From positions 16,969 to 80,968 of the forward strand of contig JASANC010003039.1 of the NCBI GenBank assembly GCA_030248135.1: a stretch of 64,000 bases of DNA, given 5' to 3'. The notes below the pieces were generated by a model. The model did no database searches and was not told the origin of the DNA. It saw only the letters and a program-made list of their open reading frames with translations. This DNA comes from Theristus sp. LFF4_11 (taxonomy: Eukaryota > Nematoda > Chromadorea > Monhysterida > Xyalidae). The position numbers and the translations under genes were made by a program. This document shows positions 44,722 through 57,669 of this stretch, one piece after another; positions within the stretch are counted from its first letter, which is position 1; each line of letters starts with the position of its first letter.

Positions 44722-47700
44722 TTATTCGATAACTTTCATCACTTTACCGATCGCAATTGTTTTGCCTGAAAAGAGAGGTCGAGCTTTCGACGAGTTTATG
44801 CGTTTCAATGGCAAACGTGAACAATGCCATTTTGCATTCAATGCTGATCTTGGTTACTTCTTCTCATAAAAAATGGACAATATATTACAGTAATGCAGAT
44901 AGAAAACGCCGTTGGAACTATACGTTAACTTTTCTTGGATCGGATCTACCTGACTTCCAGAAACGAATGTGTGCATTCCATTGGCCTCCTTGAAAATCAG
45001 GCTGACCCACTGCAACTGAGCGGCAAGCAGCTGTGAATGCAGCTTGCGCGTACCTTCATCGCGCAGCGTGAATCTGCCCATCTGCGAGAAGTCCTTGAAT
45101 CGCTCCAAACAGAACAACTCCGGGGACTCGAGGCGCATGATGCACATCTGGTCTTGTTTCACGAAGCGCGGCCGCTGCCCGGCGATCGGCTTGCCCGTTT
45201 TCTGGTCGACCAACGCGAGCAGTGTCTGCAAGTGCCGTGAAACGATGGTAGTCTCGCGCATTAGAACTGGAACCAATTGGCGTTTTGGTGATCAAAACTG
45301 ATGCAGATTGCATGTTTGGCCATTTACATTTTTTTCGAAAGAATGAAAAAACTAGCTCACACTCACAAGTTCAGTATTGTGCTTTGTCTCGAGCTATGGA
45401 CACCGCGAGTGCTGAGCTTTGTTATTGCGTTTGCCAAAGTGATCAACAATTGCACCAAAGCTTCTTGGTGACATTTGTCGTACCAGTACGACAGAAATAC
45501 GGATGTCACTTCATAGGCACATGGCGAGCCTAGCTGCGTGTCGCACACCTAACACCAATCTCTTGAACCCGAATCTCAGCTGATGCATCTCAATCCTGCA
45601 CTCAGCTCAACCCTCACCTTCACTTTCACCTCCTCCACGGCAGCATGAATGTGTAGAACAGCCGAATAACCAGCGCAGATGATTGAGCGACACTCGAGGA
45701 TTTTCACCTGCAAACAGCCATCAAAACATCAAACCTAATAAAAACAAGGAAGCTTCATGAAAAAGCAGACATCAATAAATGTCGATTCAACTATTTATCA
45801 ACTAGCAAACTCAGTTTCGGGTGTACAATTGACAACGCAACGCTCAATCGCGATGACACGAAACCTGGGCTGCATAGTTACAAGCGTACGAGCGAACTGT
45901 TCGAAAAATAGTGCAAACCCTTCAAGCAGTGAACAACAACAACAATTAACCGATGTGTGTTTGCGACGACTCTAATCTCAACTCAACCTCACCAGTGACA
46001 GCGTTCACCCAGCCGCCCATACCTGAGCATCAAATATTTTGCCGACAGCACACGGCGAGTCGAGCGAGCACAACACAAATCCAGGCATGATCTCGTCCTC
46101 TTCGATGCCCTTGATTTTCATTTTAATGTTTTCCCCTGGTGCGACCTCGTCTGTTTCGTTGTCGTCACTCCACAATTGAAGCACTTGAACGGTCACCTGG
46201 AAGGAAGTGCAAAATGCAGCGACTGTCTTTGCAATGGAGTTGGAATGGAAAACACACAACTGTTTTGTGAAACGACTTCAGCTGACTGACACTCTATTGG
46301 TCAGTTTAACATAACGACCCAGCCAATCAACCACAATTTGAGAAACTTTTGAATTGTGATGCACAGAAATTCGCCACTTCCATCCAACTAACCCGGTTTG
46401 GCATCAACAACAGCGACTGGCCTTTCTGGATGACACCGGATTCAACTTTGCCCATAGCAACGGTGCCCATGTCCTGCATTGCAAAAACATTTCAGAAACA
46501 TTTTTAACACCGCAAAAACACAAAATAATGAAAATAACGCCAAAAAAATCATAAAAACAAAACGTACATTGTACTTGTCGACTAAAATACACCGGACGGG
46601 ACCTTCGCGGGCTCGCGAAATTTCCGGTAACGAATCGAGATACTCAATCAGACATGGGCCACTGGAATCGGAAAATGAAGAACAGTAAACAGTAGCAACA
46701 ACGACAAACAAAATAAAAAACAGAATATTTTGAAGGAAAGTTGTGGAGGAATTAAAAAAAGAAATAAAACTCATTTTCGCACCTGTACCACTGAGAGGCC
46801 TCGTCTGTGGGACGCTCTTTGAGGAAGGCACCGGTTAAGCCACTGCATGGAATATAAATGAAGTCGGTTTTCGGGTTGAAACCGACCCGCTTCAGGAAGG
46901 GTGTCAGGCGTTCTTTGATTTCGTTGAACCTGCAAAAAAGGTCACGTTGTCTTCTCACTCTTTTTCCAGCATGGCAACAAGATATGCACAACCGCAGATG
47001 GAATGTTCGATCGATTCAAAAACAAATGAACGGTAAAACGCATTGGAGATTTGCAAAGTCAACCAACAGCAGGCGCCCACAGAAGCGTTCGACTACAACC
47101 ACTGCACATTTACGTTGTCCCCAAAGGCGCCGTGACCGACCTCGCCTCATCCCACTCGACGGTCGGGTCGTCCATTTTGTTCACGAGCACCACCATCCGT
47201 CTGACACCGGCCGTCTTCACCAGCGTCGCGTGCTCCTGCGTCTGTCCGCCGCGCTCGAATCCCGTCTCGAATTCGCCGCGTCTCGCCGAGATCACCTGCA
47301 CACGAAGCACGTTTGCTTTTGATATTCGCCGATTTCGATGGAATGAAAGTTACAACTGGCCAGCTGAACGACACAAGAGGACCAATCAGGTGCGCTTGCG
47401 CTACTTCTGAACGCGCATGTATTTCAGTTCACCCTGATGCAACAGAAATTTTGACCGCATGACTGATTTTTTCAGTTAAAGTCAACGGTCAGTTTTATTC
47501 TGGATATGAATCTCTCTCAATTGATCTATCAACGCAAAGAACGTTTCCCAACTACAAACAACAGCAACAAGCGACGAACGAGCACAGCGAGATCCGCCTG
47601 ACTGGCGCCGCCGATCATGTTCGGCACGAACGACTTGTGGCCGGGCGCGTCGAGGATGGTGAAGTGTTTCTTGTCGGTCTCGAAGAACGCACGGCCCACT

Positions 47701-49923
47701 TCGACCGTCTTGCCCTTTTCGCGCTCTTCGGCGTTCGTGTCCAGTGCCCATGAAAGATACCTGCGTGAACATGACAGTGAACACCGATAATGACACAGAG
47801 AACTGTTTTACCGAGACTGTACGATCTGTCTGTGGTAAAACACCTTCGGCAGTTGCCTTACCGCAGTTCTGCCTGGTGTCTATCCGTCGCACAGACGAGC
47901 CAGGCTAACTGTGATATCTGGCGAAACCGCAAACAGCGAACTTCATATGCGTGGGCGATTCGAATTGTCTTTTACTTGGACCGGTAAAACGACTTTTTTC
48001 GTATCCGGGTAAAACCGTTTTAAACACCGAAAAACCGCAGAAAACATAGTGAAACCATGATTTAACGGCGGTGCAGAAACGGTCAAAAACCAGTTTTCAT
48101 TGGTATAATAAAATTTTTGTCCCCAAGCCCACTTTTACTAAATACATTTGTCGAATTGTGAATTCATATAGAACTGGAACTAACAATAAAAAAATCAAAG
48201 AAAAGTAAAAAGGCGCCGACCACGACTCGCGATTCTTCTCCTTCGCCTCTCGCTCGTACTTCTCGAGCGTCCGTTTGTCGACCATACCAGTCAGGTACAT
48301 GATATGACCACCAATCGTTGATTTACCGGCATCTGCAGGCAAAATAGCAGATACAAAACAACCACCGAAAAAAACAGAAACGAGCACAGAAACGAGTAAT
48401 TTCTAAATGAGAATCTCATCGACGTCACCCATGAGAAAACAAAACTTGTAAAACAACCTATTACCATTAACAGATTGACTCTTCTCATCACTAGTTGATT
48501 GGAATGGGAAAACGCTTATCAAATAACTTTTTTACAGTCGATCCACTAGAAAAACCGTTTTTACAGTCGAACTCTAAATTATAAGGAACCAGCTGATTGG
48601 GTGGTATGCAAGCTTTCTGTGCGGGCATTGCTGCGGCGGGTAGCGGAGTTTGGTTACCACAGAACGCATGCATGCATCACGTGATCACCAACGAATCAAC
48701 TGATTCCCGATAATTCAGAGTTCGCCTGTACAATGAGAGTTTTGACGCACCGACGTGCCCGATGAAGACGACGTTGATGTGTTCACGTCGCACCGCGGGC
48801 GCGTCCACGTGCGTCTTCGGTTTCGGCGACGTCGGCGGCGTCTCGTCGTCCTCTTCGTCGTCGTCGTCACCACGCTCGGCCTGCTCTCCATTTTCGTCCT
48901 CATCCCCGTTCGCTCCATTCTGCTCCAGATCGTCTGCGCGCGTCTCCCAGTCCGCCTCCGTCTGATCAACGGACGGCGCTGGTGGCTCTGAGATTTTTTC
49001 AGTTTTTTCGAACTGCGCTTTTCGTTGTTTCTGCGCAGCTGATTGATTATTGGCTGCAAGTCTACTTGTGTCGATCGTGGGTCGAAAAAAACAGTGACAG
49101 CATCACTAAAAACTGTCAACATCAGAGAACTCAGTCGCAATCGGCTTGACTAAAATTGAACCTGCAAAAAAACAATATTTTTCAATCGGTCGTACGTGTC
49201 TGTTGATGCGATGTTGGCACTTCAATGTGATTACTACTCGGTTGCTGTTGTTGCCGCTGCTGCATAGTTGGAACTGTGGAAGATTGTTGCCAGGGGGCAC
49301 CATTGAGCACCGAGGGGTCCGCTTGTGATTGAGAAGCCGACTGGTCATCTGCAGTTTAACAGAAACGAGTGACTATCGAACACGATCTCGTTTACATGAC
49401 AAAATTTTCCAGCTACAATATCTATCCCGATCTCGAATGATTTTCGACGGATATCTATTTATCTGGAGAGTTTTTCTGTCAGCTATATATCTGGAAATTT
49501 CTTTTCTTTTAAAACTTTCTTCCACAATTCAACAAGATTTGTAAAACTAGACCAGCATTTGACCAATTTGACCAAATTGATCCAGGTGTCTGTGAGAAAA
49601 AAATTTAGCTCCAGCTGTCTAACCAGATTTTGAAATTTTGCCAATTCCACTACAACCCTGCGTTAATTTAACGAAAAAACCTCGTCACTTTTATCTAACG
49701 GAATAAAATTTTCTCGAAAGAAAATCTTAACCAAACAAAAGGGGTAACAAAATGAGAACGAACAAGAATGTTCAGTTGGTGAGTCGGCAGGCAGCCTCTG
49801 CGCTGCCACTGGCACTGGCCCAGCACTGTGCACGATTTTGCCCGGCACAAACGGCGCAGCGTTCGCGTTCGGGACAAACGCGGCAGCATTCGGATTCAGT
49901 CCACGTTTGGACGCGTCCTCCAT
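44722..49923 (-). CDS. erfa-3: Translation release factor eRF3 (GSPT) with N-terminal PAM2 motif
   Basis: Thirteen exons (49923-49764, 49348-49196, 49053-48751, 48332-48221, 47760-47580, 47295-47141, 46929-46783, 46661-46568, 46473-46393, 46196-46023, 45707-45618, 45225-45054, 44765-44722) total 621 residues. It is the GTPase partner of eRF1 in termination. The N terminus has [20 protein letters not shown], a PAM2-like sequence for binding the MLLE domain of poly(A)-binding protein, then a Gln-rich stretch and an acidic run (DDDDEEDDE). The GTPase domain shows [25 protein letters not shown] and CSGLTG. Domains 2 and 3 end in the eRF3 signatures [17 protein letters not shown]. The first exon's donor is the least certain boundary. 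An upstream in-frame Met at 49968 is the alternative start. A palindromic MITE sits in intron 3. Confidence 0.95.
48564..48728. mobile_element. MITE, CAGTCGAACT family, copy 3 (erfa-3 intron)
   Basis: The left end CAGTCGAACTCTAAATTATA and right end ATAATTCAGAGTTCGCCTG are flanked by TA on both sides (48562-48563 and 48729-48730). The inner arms have AAGCTTTCTGTGCGGGCATT and GCATGCATGCATCACG. About 165 bp, homologous to the copies at 3265 and 4753. A second terminus-like TACAGTCGATCCACTA precedes it at about 48534. Confidence 0.88.
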
Positions 49924-50544
49924 TGTTTCAGAAGGTCGAACGTCGAAACGGTCTTTTCTTACAAACAAAATTTGCAGTGTTGCTTCAGTCCACGAAAATT
50001 TGTTTTGGTGTCAATGCTGTTATCACTTGCTTCTTTTCTTTTGAAACTTTTGTTTCAATTTCAATTTTTTTGCCAGCAATCACCGACTTACGTGAGTGTG
50101 GTGACCACCAACGGCGACGACGACGACACTTTGCTAGACGGCAACAAAGCCAAATGCAAAAACAAAATGGTAACGCGCACTAAGCAACCACACACAAGCT
50201 ACCGAAAACCGAAGGCCCCCCAAGTGATGGGTGGCGGGCGGCGGCAACTGGCAAGTGGCAACGCAACGTCGACGGCGGCGAAAAAACAAAACTATTTGTA
50301 ATTCTTGATTTTCTGAACTTGGCGTGCGTACGTGCCACGTGCGTGCGTTATCTGTTGTTGCTTTTTTTAAATCTGGATTCTGAAATGGATGGAGGAAGGA
50401 AGGAGACAACAAATTAGCATAAACCTAACCAACCCAAAAAAAGTTCGTCTTCAAGAAAACTCTGACGAGCTTAAGGTTCGCGTTCATCGAGTCCGAATCG
50501 AATGAAAGCGATATCTTTTGGTTGGAAATAGAATATTAGAACGT
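49924..50544. promoter_or_regulatory. erfa-3 5' flank, no gene seen
   Basis: Presumed promoter and 5' UTR of erfa-3. Overlapping open frames run through 49752-50300 on the plus strand because they mirror the first erfa-3 exon and adjacent G+C-rich DNA. I see no independent gene. Confidence 0.4.
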
Positions 50545-50552
50545 GATGCATA

Positions 50553-51108
50553 CAGTACCGTGGGCCCAAACAAATTTTCGAAGGGGGGGGGGTATGGTGC
50601 CGTGGGGGGGTGCCGAGTGCCGACCAAAAAGTGAGGGGGGGGTCCAACCTATGGTAACGTGGGACCCCCCCCCAGGGGGGTCCCATGGGGGGGTGCATTT
50701 TTTCAAAATTTTCTGTGGGGGGGGTCCACCCCCCCCCCCCCCCCCCCTGAAAAATTTTCGCTTAAATTTTGAAGGAAAAACGCTTAATTTTGCTGCAAAA
50801 TCTTTGAAATTATAATGAAGATGGTCAAGTTATCATATATTCAGCTTATATTATGGACTTTATGGACAAAAAATCATGATTTTCAAAAAAAATTTAGGGT
50901 GTGCAGAAAATTTTGGGGAGTCTCCGCCAGACAAAATTTCATGGGGGTGTGGGGGGGTGTCGGCCAAATTTTCGAGGGGGGGGTCCGATGGGGGGGTGCC
51001 CGGTTTTAGGGGGGGTGGCACGGTGGCCCCCCCACCCCCCCCCCCACCCGACGGTCTCTGGTGCTCTGGGGGGGTGTACCCCCCACCCCCCCCCCGCCCA
51101 CGGTACTG
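50553..51108. mobile_element. G-tract-rich hAT-like MITE, copy A (556 bp)
   Basis: 13-bp perfect terminal inverted repeats, CAGTACCGTGGGC at the left and GCCCACGGTACTG at the right, are flanked by a perfect 8-bp direct repeat GATGCATA (50545-50552 and 51109-51116). That is the duplication length typical of hAT transposons, and the CAG...CTG ends fit. The interior carries many runs of 7-10 G on one strand and a few of C, plus a conserved A+T-rich middle (about 50760-50930). No transposase. Confidence 0.9.
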
Positions 51109-51116
51109 GATGCATA

Positions 51117-51900
51117 TCATTATTAAAAGATGTACATGGTAGCCGGAAGCGGTGCGGAGCGGACGGTCGCGGCGCGGTGCCCGCCCCTGCGCTAGAGGGT
51201 TGTTATTGACTCAGTAGCGAAAGCGGGACCTGGGTGAGGGGGGGGGGGGGTGTTTGCCTAATTTTAGAGGGGGGGGGTCAGCAGGTGCCTTCTCGGTGAG
51301 GGGGGGGGTGCACGGGCAGCAAATTTTCCTGAGGGGGGTGCACTGGCAGAAAAATTTCGTGGGGGGGGTGGTGCACGGGATCGCACGGGTAATACCAAAT
51401 TTTTGCCTTAGAAAAGCACAGAAATTCTTGTAAAATACAGAATATTTTGTGCAAACAAGCTGCTTGTTTGGTCAGAAACAACAAAATCTATGCAGGGACA
51501 AACACAAACGTCAAGAAAAATGCAAAAATTACGGTATTTTTTAAAAAAAATTGAGATGAGACTGACCACCGTGAGCAGTACCGAAGACGAGAGGGGGTGG
51601 GGGGGGGGTCGTACACCCCCCAGAGCACCCGAGACCTCCGCGTGGGGGGGGGGGGGGGGGGGGGCGGGCGCGCCAACCCCCAAATATGTGTTAGGGCACG
51701 CACGTGACAGACACTGACTTATATTTTTTTTTATTTTATTTCTTTTATTTTTTTTTTTTTTTTTTTTTTTTTTTTCTATAATATATATTTTTTTTTTTTT
51801 ATTTATTTTTTTATTTTTTTCATTTATTTATTTTTTTTTTTGGTTTATTCTTTTTTTTTTTATGTTTTTTTCGTGGGGGGGTGTGTTGTTGGTGTGGTTC
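51117..51900. repeat. G-tract and poly-T low-complexity region with hAT-like fragment
   Basis: G-runs (51230-51370), then a fragment starting CAGTACCGAAGACGAG at 51576, which matches the complement of ends at about 59506-59521 and 59565-59579, followed by about 170 bp of almost pure T (51721-51870). No gene. Confidence 0.75.
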
Positions 51901-52699
51901 TAGCAAATTGACCCGTGCCTACGGCACGGTTAGCTGATAAATACAACTATTATTTTTGAGTTGGTTTTCCCTTTTGACCTTGCCCACGACGCGGACTCAA
52001 AATGCATTGCATTTTGATTTTGAGCTGCTTTAACCGACTGTTGTTGATTTACCATAGAAATGATCGTTCACTTTTAAAGCAATCGTCCGTCGATGCTTCT
52101 ACTTTTTTTGAAAATCACAGCATTTTTTGTTGTTTAAGCCGTGTTTTTTGTCAAGCAACATGCCTTTGCTGATTTTATTGCTGTCGATTCAATCGTAACC
52201 TGATTTACTCACCATAACACTGATTACTGTGTGGTTTGGTTTTCGCTGTTTCAGCATCAATCAAAGCGACACATAAGAAATAACAGATATCTAACAATCA
52301 TAACTGCACTGTCATTCAAAATATGAAAAACAATCTTTTTTTAATCAGCAACAAACAACTGCCATTCCCTATTAAAGTATCAAAATCAATTCTCGCATTT
52401 ATTAGCCTTCAATGTCGCTTATTTGTCCTTTCATTCTTTGTTAATCAGTTGCATTCCACTGTCCTTCCCGTTTAAAGTATCAAAAAAACAATCTCCTTTG
52501 ATCAGCAACAATTAACAGCCATTCCCGCTCAAAGTTTTAAAAATAAATCTTGTTTGGTTAGCTTTTGAAGGTGTGGTTGTCGCGCTTTGAAAAAAAAGGT
52601 TGTTAAAAAAATAATTGTTTAAGTTTTTGTTTCAGTTTAAGATACAGGTTTAAGAAAAGCAATCTGCTTCAGTCAGCTGTCATTTCTGAATAGGCAACA

Positions 52700-54520
52700 C
52701 TTTTCTAAATACCCATTGGAAAGCGCCCGCTTTTGACTTGGTAATGGTTTTTTACCCGCTTATCCTAACCTAAGCCAGGCCTTTTAGAGTGTAAATGTCA
52801 AAAAGGCAACACTTCTGAACAATTGTTGCGAAACGCCAATTTTGGTCTTGATTAGTTGCTTCTTTTTTCCGCTTAGTGTTACTTAAGCTAAGCCTTTTAA
52901 AGTTTAAATAACAAAAAATGCAAAACTTTTCTGAATATTCGCTGAAAAGGGCATTTTGGGTGGGTGTTTTTTCTTTACTGAAGGATAGAATGGAAATGAC
53001 AAAACAGCAACATTTCACTGAATAACCGTAGCAAAGCTCACCTAAGCCAAGCCTTTTGAAATTTAAATGACGAAAAATGCAAAAGTTTTCTGAATATTCG
53101 CTGCAAAACGGCCACTTTTGTGTGGTATGTTTACTACTCTTACCGTTAACCCATACCTTAGCCAAGGATTTTTGATAGAATGGAAATGACAAAACAGCAA
53201 CATTTTAGTGAATACCCGTAGCAAAGCTTCCGCTTTTGTTTCGAATGTTTACTTTTTTCCCCGCTTACCCTAACCTAAGCCAGTTCTTTTTGATCGAGTG
53301 CAACAAAAAGCAACACGTTTCTGAGTACACATTGTGAAAAACGGTCGCTTTTGTTTTGGTATTTTGCTTTTGTATCATAATTGACGGATTTTAGATGTTA
53401 AAAAAAAAAATGAAGGAAAAAGCAACGATTTTCTACATTTTACTGAATACCCGTAGCAAAGCTCCCGATTTTGTTTCGTTTGTTAACTTCTTTCCCCCGC
53501 TTACCCTAACCTAAGCCAGTTCTTTTTGATCAAATACAACAAAAAGCAACACGTTTCTGAGTACTCATTGTGTAAAACGGTCGCTTTTGTTTTGTTATGT
53601 AGCTTTTCTATCTTAAGTGACGCATTTTCTATGATAAAAAAACAAATGAAGGAAAAAGCAACGATTTTCTAAATACTCGTTGTAAACACCGACTTTATAA
53701 AAAATCTACCTTGTGAAAAGAGCGATTAACTTGCAAGCGATTGTTTTAAAAACTCGTTTTTTTGTGAAAAAAACTCCATCGCCTACAATGGAGTCCTTGC
53801 AATTCTTGTTTTCTGAATATTCGCTGCAAAACGGCCACTTTTGTGTGGTATGTTTACTACTCTTACCGTTAACCCCAACCTTAGCCAAGGATTTTTGATA
53901 GAATGGAAATGACAAAACAGCAACATTTTAGTGAATACCCGTAGCAAAGCTCCTGCTTTTGTTTCGAATGTTTACTTCTTTTCCCCGCTTACCCTAACCT
54001 AAGCCAGTTCTTTTTGATCGAGTGCAACAAAAAGCAACACGTTTCTGAGTACCCATTGTGAAAAACGGTCGCTTTTGTTTTGTTATGTAGCTTTTCTATC
54101 CTAAGTGACGCATTTTCTATAATAAAAAAATGATGGAGAAAGCAACGATTTTCTACATTTTACTGAATACCGTAGCAAAGCTCCCGCTTTTGTTTCGATT
54201 GTTTACTTCTTTTCCCCGCTTACCCTAACCTAAGCCAGTTCTTTTTGATCAAATGCAAAAAAAGCAACACGTTTCTGAGTACCCATTGTGTAAAACGGTC
54301 GCTTTTGTTTTGTTATGTAGCTTTTCTATCCTAAGTGACGCATTTTCTATGATAAAAAACAAATGAAGGAAAAAGCAACGATTTTCTAAATACTCGTTGT
54401 AAACACCGGCTTTATAAAAAGTCTACCTTGCGAAAAGAGCGATCAACTTGCAAGCGATTGTTTTAAAAACTCGTTTTTTGTGAAAAAACTCCATCGTCTA
54501 CAATGGAGTCCTTGCTATTC
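52700..54520. repeat. Complex tandem repeat (~235-bp unit, 722-bp higher order)
   Basis: GAATACCCGTAGCAAAGCT starts units near 53211, 53446, 53934 and 54166. Units contain CTTACCCTAACCTAAGCCAG, AAAGCAACACGTTTCTGAGT and GAAAAAGCAACGATTTTCTA. A larger 722-bp duplication is marked by AGCCAAGGATTTTTGATAGA at about 53160 and 53882. The stretch 51900-52700 upstream is A+T-rich, starts with AAATTGACCCGTGCCTACGG and shows no gene. Confidence 0.8.
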
Positions 54521-54761
54521 TTACGATTGTCTCGCTTGTTTGTTGTCGCTCTTGAGCAAAAGGCATCATGATGACTAACGTCATGTGGAATGACGATTTG
54601 AACTTTGCATTGTCATTAGAAAATGGAGTATGAGTATTCAGCTGATGATGACTTAAATAGCAAAATTGGCTCAAACTTGTAAATTTTAATAGCCAATCAA
54701 CGTTGCGGAACGGACCTGACTTACTTACATACACAGTTACTATCTTAGTATTATAGATAGA

Positions 54762-56050
54762 CTAGCCAATTGACCCGAGCGTATGTGGCTTAATCAATGC
54801 CAAGCCATTTTGGTGAAGTGGCATTGACTTAGAAAGAAAAAACAGTAACGTTTACTGAATAGTAACCCTGAAGATAATTTACCTTGTGCTGCCGTGAAGT
54901 CGCCTACAATACAATATTTTTAATGTATTTAAATAAATAAAAAATGCGAAGTTTATGATTTTGCTATTTTTACCCGTTTACCCTAACCGAAGGCAAGCCT
55001 TTTTGTAAGTGAAGTAAAATTGAATAAAAAATATAAAAACTAACGTTTTTTTCATTTACCCGTTTTAAAAAGCTAATGCTTTTTTACCCGTTTACCTAAG
55101 CCAAGCCTTTTTGTATGTGAAGTAAGATTGAATAAAAACATAAAAATTAACGTTTTTTTTCAATTACCCGTCTTAAAAAGGTAATGTTTCTTTTACCTAA
55201 GCCAAGCCTTTTTGCAAAGTGAAAATGCGAAGTTTATGATTTTGCTATTTTTACCCGTTCACCCTAACGTCAAGCCTTTTTGTAAGTTAAGTAAGATTGA
55301 AAAAAATATAAAAACTAACGTTTTTTTCATTAAAAAATACCCGTTTTGAAAAGCTAATGCTTCTTTTACCCGGTTACCCTAACATAAGCCAGGCCTTTTT
55401 TCTAAAGTGAAAAATGAATAGAAGAAACAAAAAAGTGACGTTTATAATTTCGTTTTAAAGTCATTGCTTCTTTTACCCGTTTACCCCAACATGACCCAAA
55501 CCTTTTGCAAAGTGAAAATGAATGGTAAATACCATTTCGACCCAATTAAAAAAACTAACTTTTTTCAGAGACGGTTTTGTCACATCTTTCGCAGTCGCTC
55601 GTCAAGTTTTGAGCAGCAGCAATTGCCAGTTGTCCATCGTGCGTTACGTTGAAATTAAATATTGTTGAAGTTGAATACGTTGTTTTGAATCAAAAGTGCA
55701 ACTTGCAATTGCAATGCCGATGTCGATGCGTGTTTTGCAACCCGATTTTTAAAAACAAAAAAGTTCAAACTTTTTTCAAAGACGGTTTTGTTACATCTTT
55801 CCCAGTCGATCATCAAGTTTTGATCAGCCACGCTTCCATTTGCCTATGCTGCGCAGAACTGTCTCTGTTGACCAAGGAGTATCATGATGACTTCAGCTAT
55901 ATGAAGAGCGACGCTTTGAGAAAACAATCTCAACTGGCTTTGATAAAAATAGGTTAAGGAAATTGAGATGCAGTTTTCTTAAATAGCAAAAATGAGCGCC
56001 AATTCAAATTTCATGAAAATGACAGGGACAGACAGACAAATTGCATTTTT
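54762..56050 (+). mobile_element. Interspersed repeat, left copy of a 1.2-kb inverted pair
   Basis: Begins CTAGCCAATTGACCCGAGCG and contains a minisatellite of TTTTACCCGTTTACCCTAAC and AAGCCAAGCCTTTTTGTAA units. It ends near GACAGACAGACAAATTGC. Nearly the whole length recurs inverted at 57670-58858. A second, diverged direct copy starts at 56062 with the same head. Short frames within (55649-55957) are not a recognisable protein. Confidence 0.75.
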
Positions 56051-56061
56051 AGTATAATAGA

Positions 56062-57480
56062 CTAGCCAATTGACCCGAGCGTATGTGGCTTAATCAATGC
56101 CAAGCCTTTTTGGTGAAGTGGCATTGAATTAAAAAGAAAAAAACAGTAACGTTTACTGAATAACCAATCTGAAGAAAATTTACTTTGTGCTGCCGTGAAG
56201 CCGCCTACAATACAATATTTTTTATTGTATTTAAATGAATAAAAAGGGGGGAGTTTTTGGGTTTTTTTTTTTTCTTTTTCCCTCCCTAAATGAAGGACGT
56301 TTTTTTTTTGTATATGAAGGAATAAAAAAAAATATAAAAATTAACGTTTTTTAATTACCCGTTTAAAAAAGCTAATGCTTCATTTACCTGTTTACCTTAG
56401 CCAAGCCTTTTTTGTAAAGTGAAAATGCGAAGATTATGATTTTGCTATTTTTACCCGTTCACCCTGACCGTCAAGCCTTTTTGTAAGTTAAGTAAGAATG
56501 AATAAAAAATATAAAAAATTAACGTTTTATTCAATTTCCCGTTTTAAAAAGCTAATGCTTCTTTTACCCGGTTAGCCTAACATAAGCCAAGCCTTTTTTG
56601 TAAAGTGAAAATGAATAGAAGAAACAAAAACAGTGACGTTTTTAAATTCGTTTTGCAGTCATTGCTTCTTTTTACCCGTTTACCCTAACATAAGCCAAGC
56701 ATCTTTTGTAATGTGAAAATGCGAAGTTTATGATTTTGCAATTTTTACCCGTTCACCGTAACCTAAGTCAAGCCTTTTTGTAAATGAAGTAAAATTGAAT
56801 AAAAAATATAAAAATTAACGGTTTTTTCAATTACCCGTTTTAATAAGATAATGCTTCTTTTACCCGTTAACCCTAACCTAAGTCAAGCCTTTTTGCAAAT
56901 GAACTAAAATTGAATAAAAAATATAAAAATTAACGGTTTTTTCAATTACCCGTTTTAAAAAGCTAATGCTTCTTTACCCTAACGTAAGCCAAGCATCTTT
57001 TATAAAGCGAAAATGCGAGGTTTATGATTTTGCTATTTTTACCCGTTCACCGTAACCTAAGTCAAGCCTTTTTGTAAGTGAAGTAAAATTGAATAAAGTA
57101 TAAAAATTAACGGTTTTTTTAATTACCCGTTTTAAAAAGCTCATGCTTCGTTTACCCGTTTACCCTAACATAAGCCAAGCCTTTTTGTAAAGTGAAAATA
57201 AATAGAAGAAACAAAAAAGTGACGTTTTTAAGTTTCTTTTTGCAGCCATTGCTTCTTTTTACCCGTTTACCCTAACATAACCCAAGCCTTTTGCAAAGTG
57301 AAAATGAATGGTAAATACCATTGCGACCCAATTGAAAATAACTTACTTTTTTCAAAGACGGTTTTGTCACATCTTTCGCAGTCGCTCGTCAAGTTTTGAG
57401 CAGCAACAATTGCTATTTGCAAAGGAAACACGAGTACAATACATACAATAGGTTTGGAATGCATTCAAATAACTAAAACA
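56062..57480 (+). repeat. Second direct copy with expanded minisatellite
   Basis: Same head (CTAGCCAATTGACCCGAGCG) followed by many degenerate units of TTTTACCCGTTTACCCTAAC, AAGCCAAGCCTTTTTGTAA and AAAGTGAAAATG. It ends in a copy of GACGGTTTTGTCACATCTTT at about 57358. A purine-rich tract (57538-57615) and a short TG run (about 57632-57656) follow. Confidence 0.7.
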
Positions 57481-57669
57481 ATGCAAAGTCTATGAACATC
57501 TTGACAGGGCGAGTAAAAAGCCTATATAGTATAACGTGGAAAAGGAAAGGAGAGAGGGGAGGGAAAGAAGAGAAGAGGGGAAAAGAAAAAAAAATAGGAA
57601 GGGGGGGAAAAGAAGGTGTATTAAATTTACAAAGTGTCTGTGTGTGTGTGCGTGTGTGGCACTTTTTTG

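Noticed and set aside
49752..50301. Overlapping plus-strand open frames
   Set aside because: They are antisense to the first erfa-3 exon and its G+C-rich flank; the PAM2 motif on the minus strand explains the lack of stops.
50471..51703. Pro- or Gly-rich open frames in the G-tract region
   Set aside because: They arise from homopolymer G/C runs inside MITEs and appear in several frames and on both strands.
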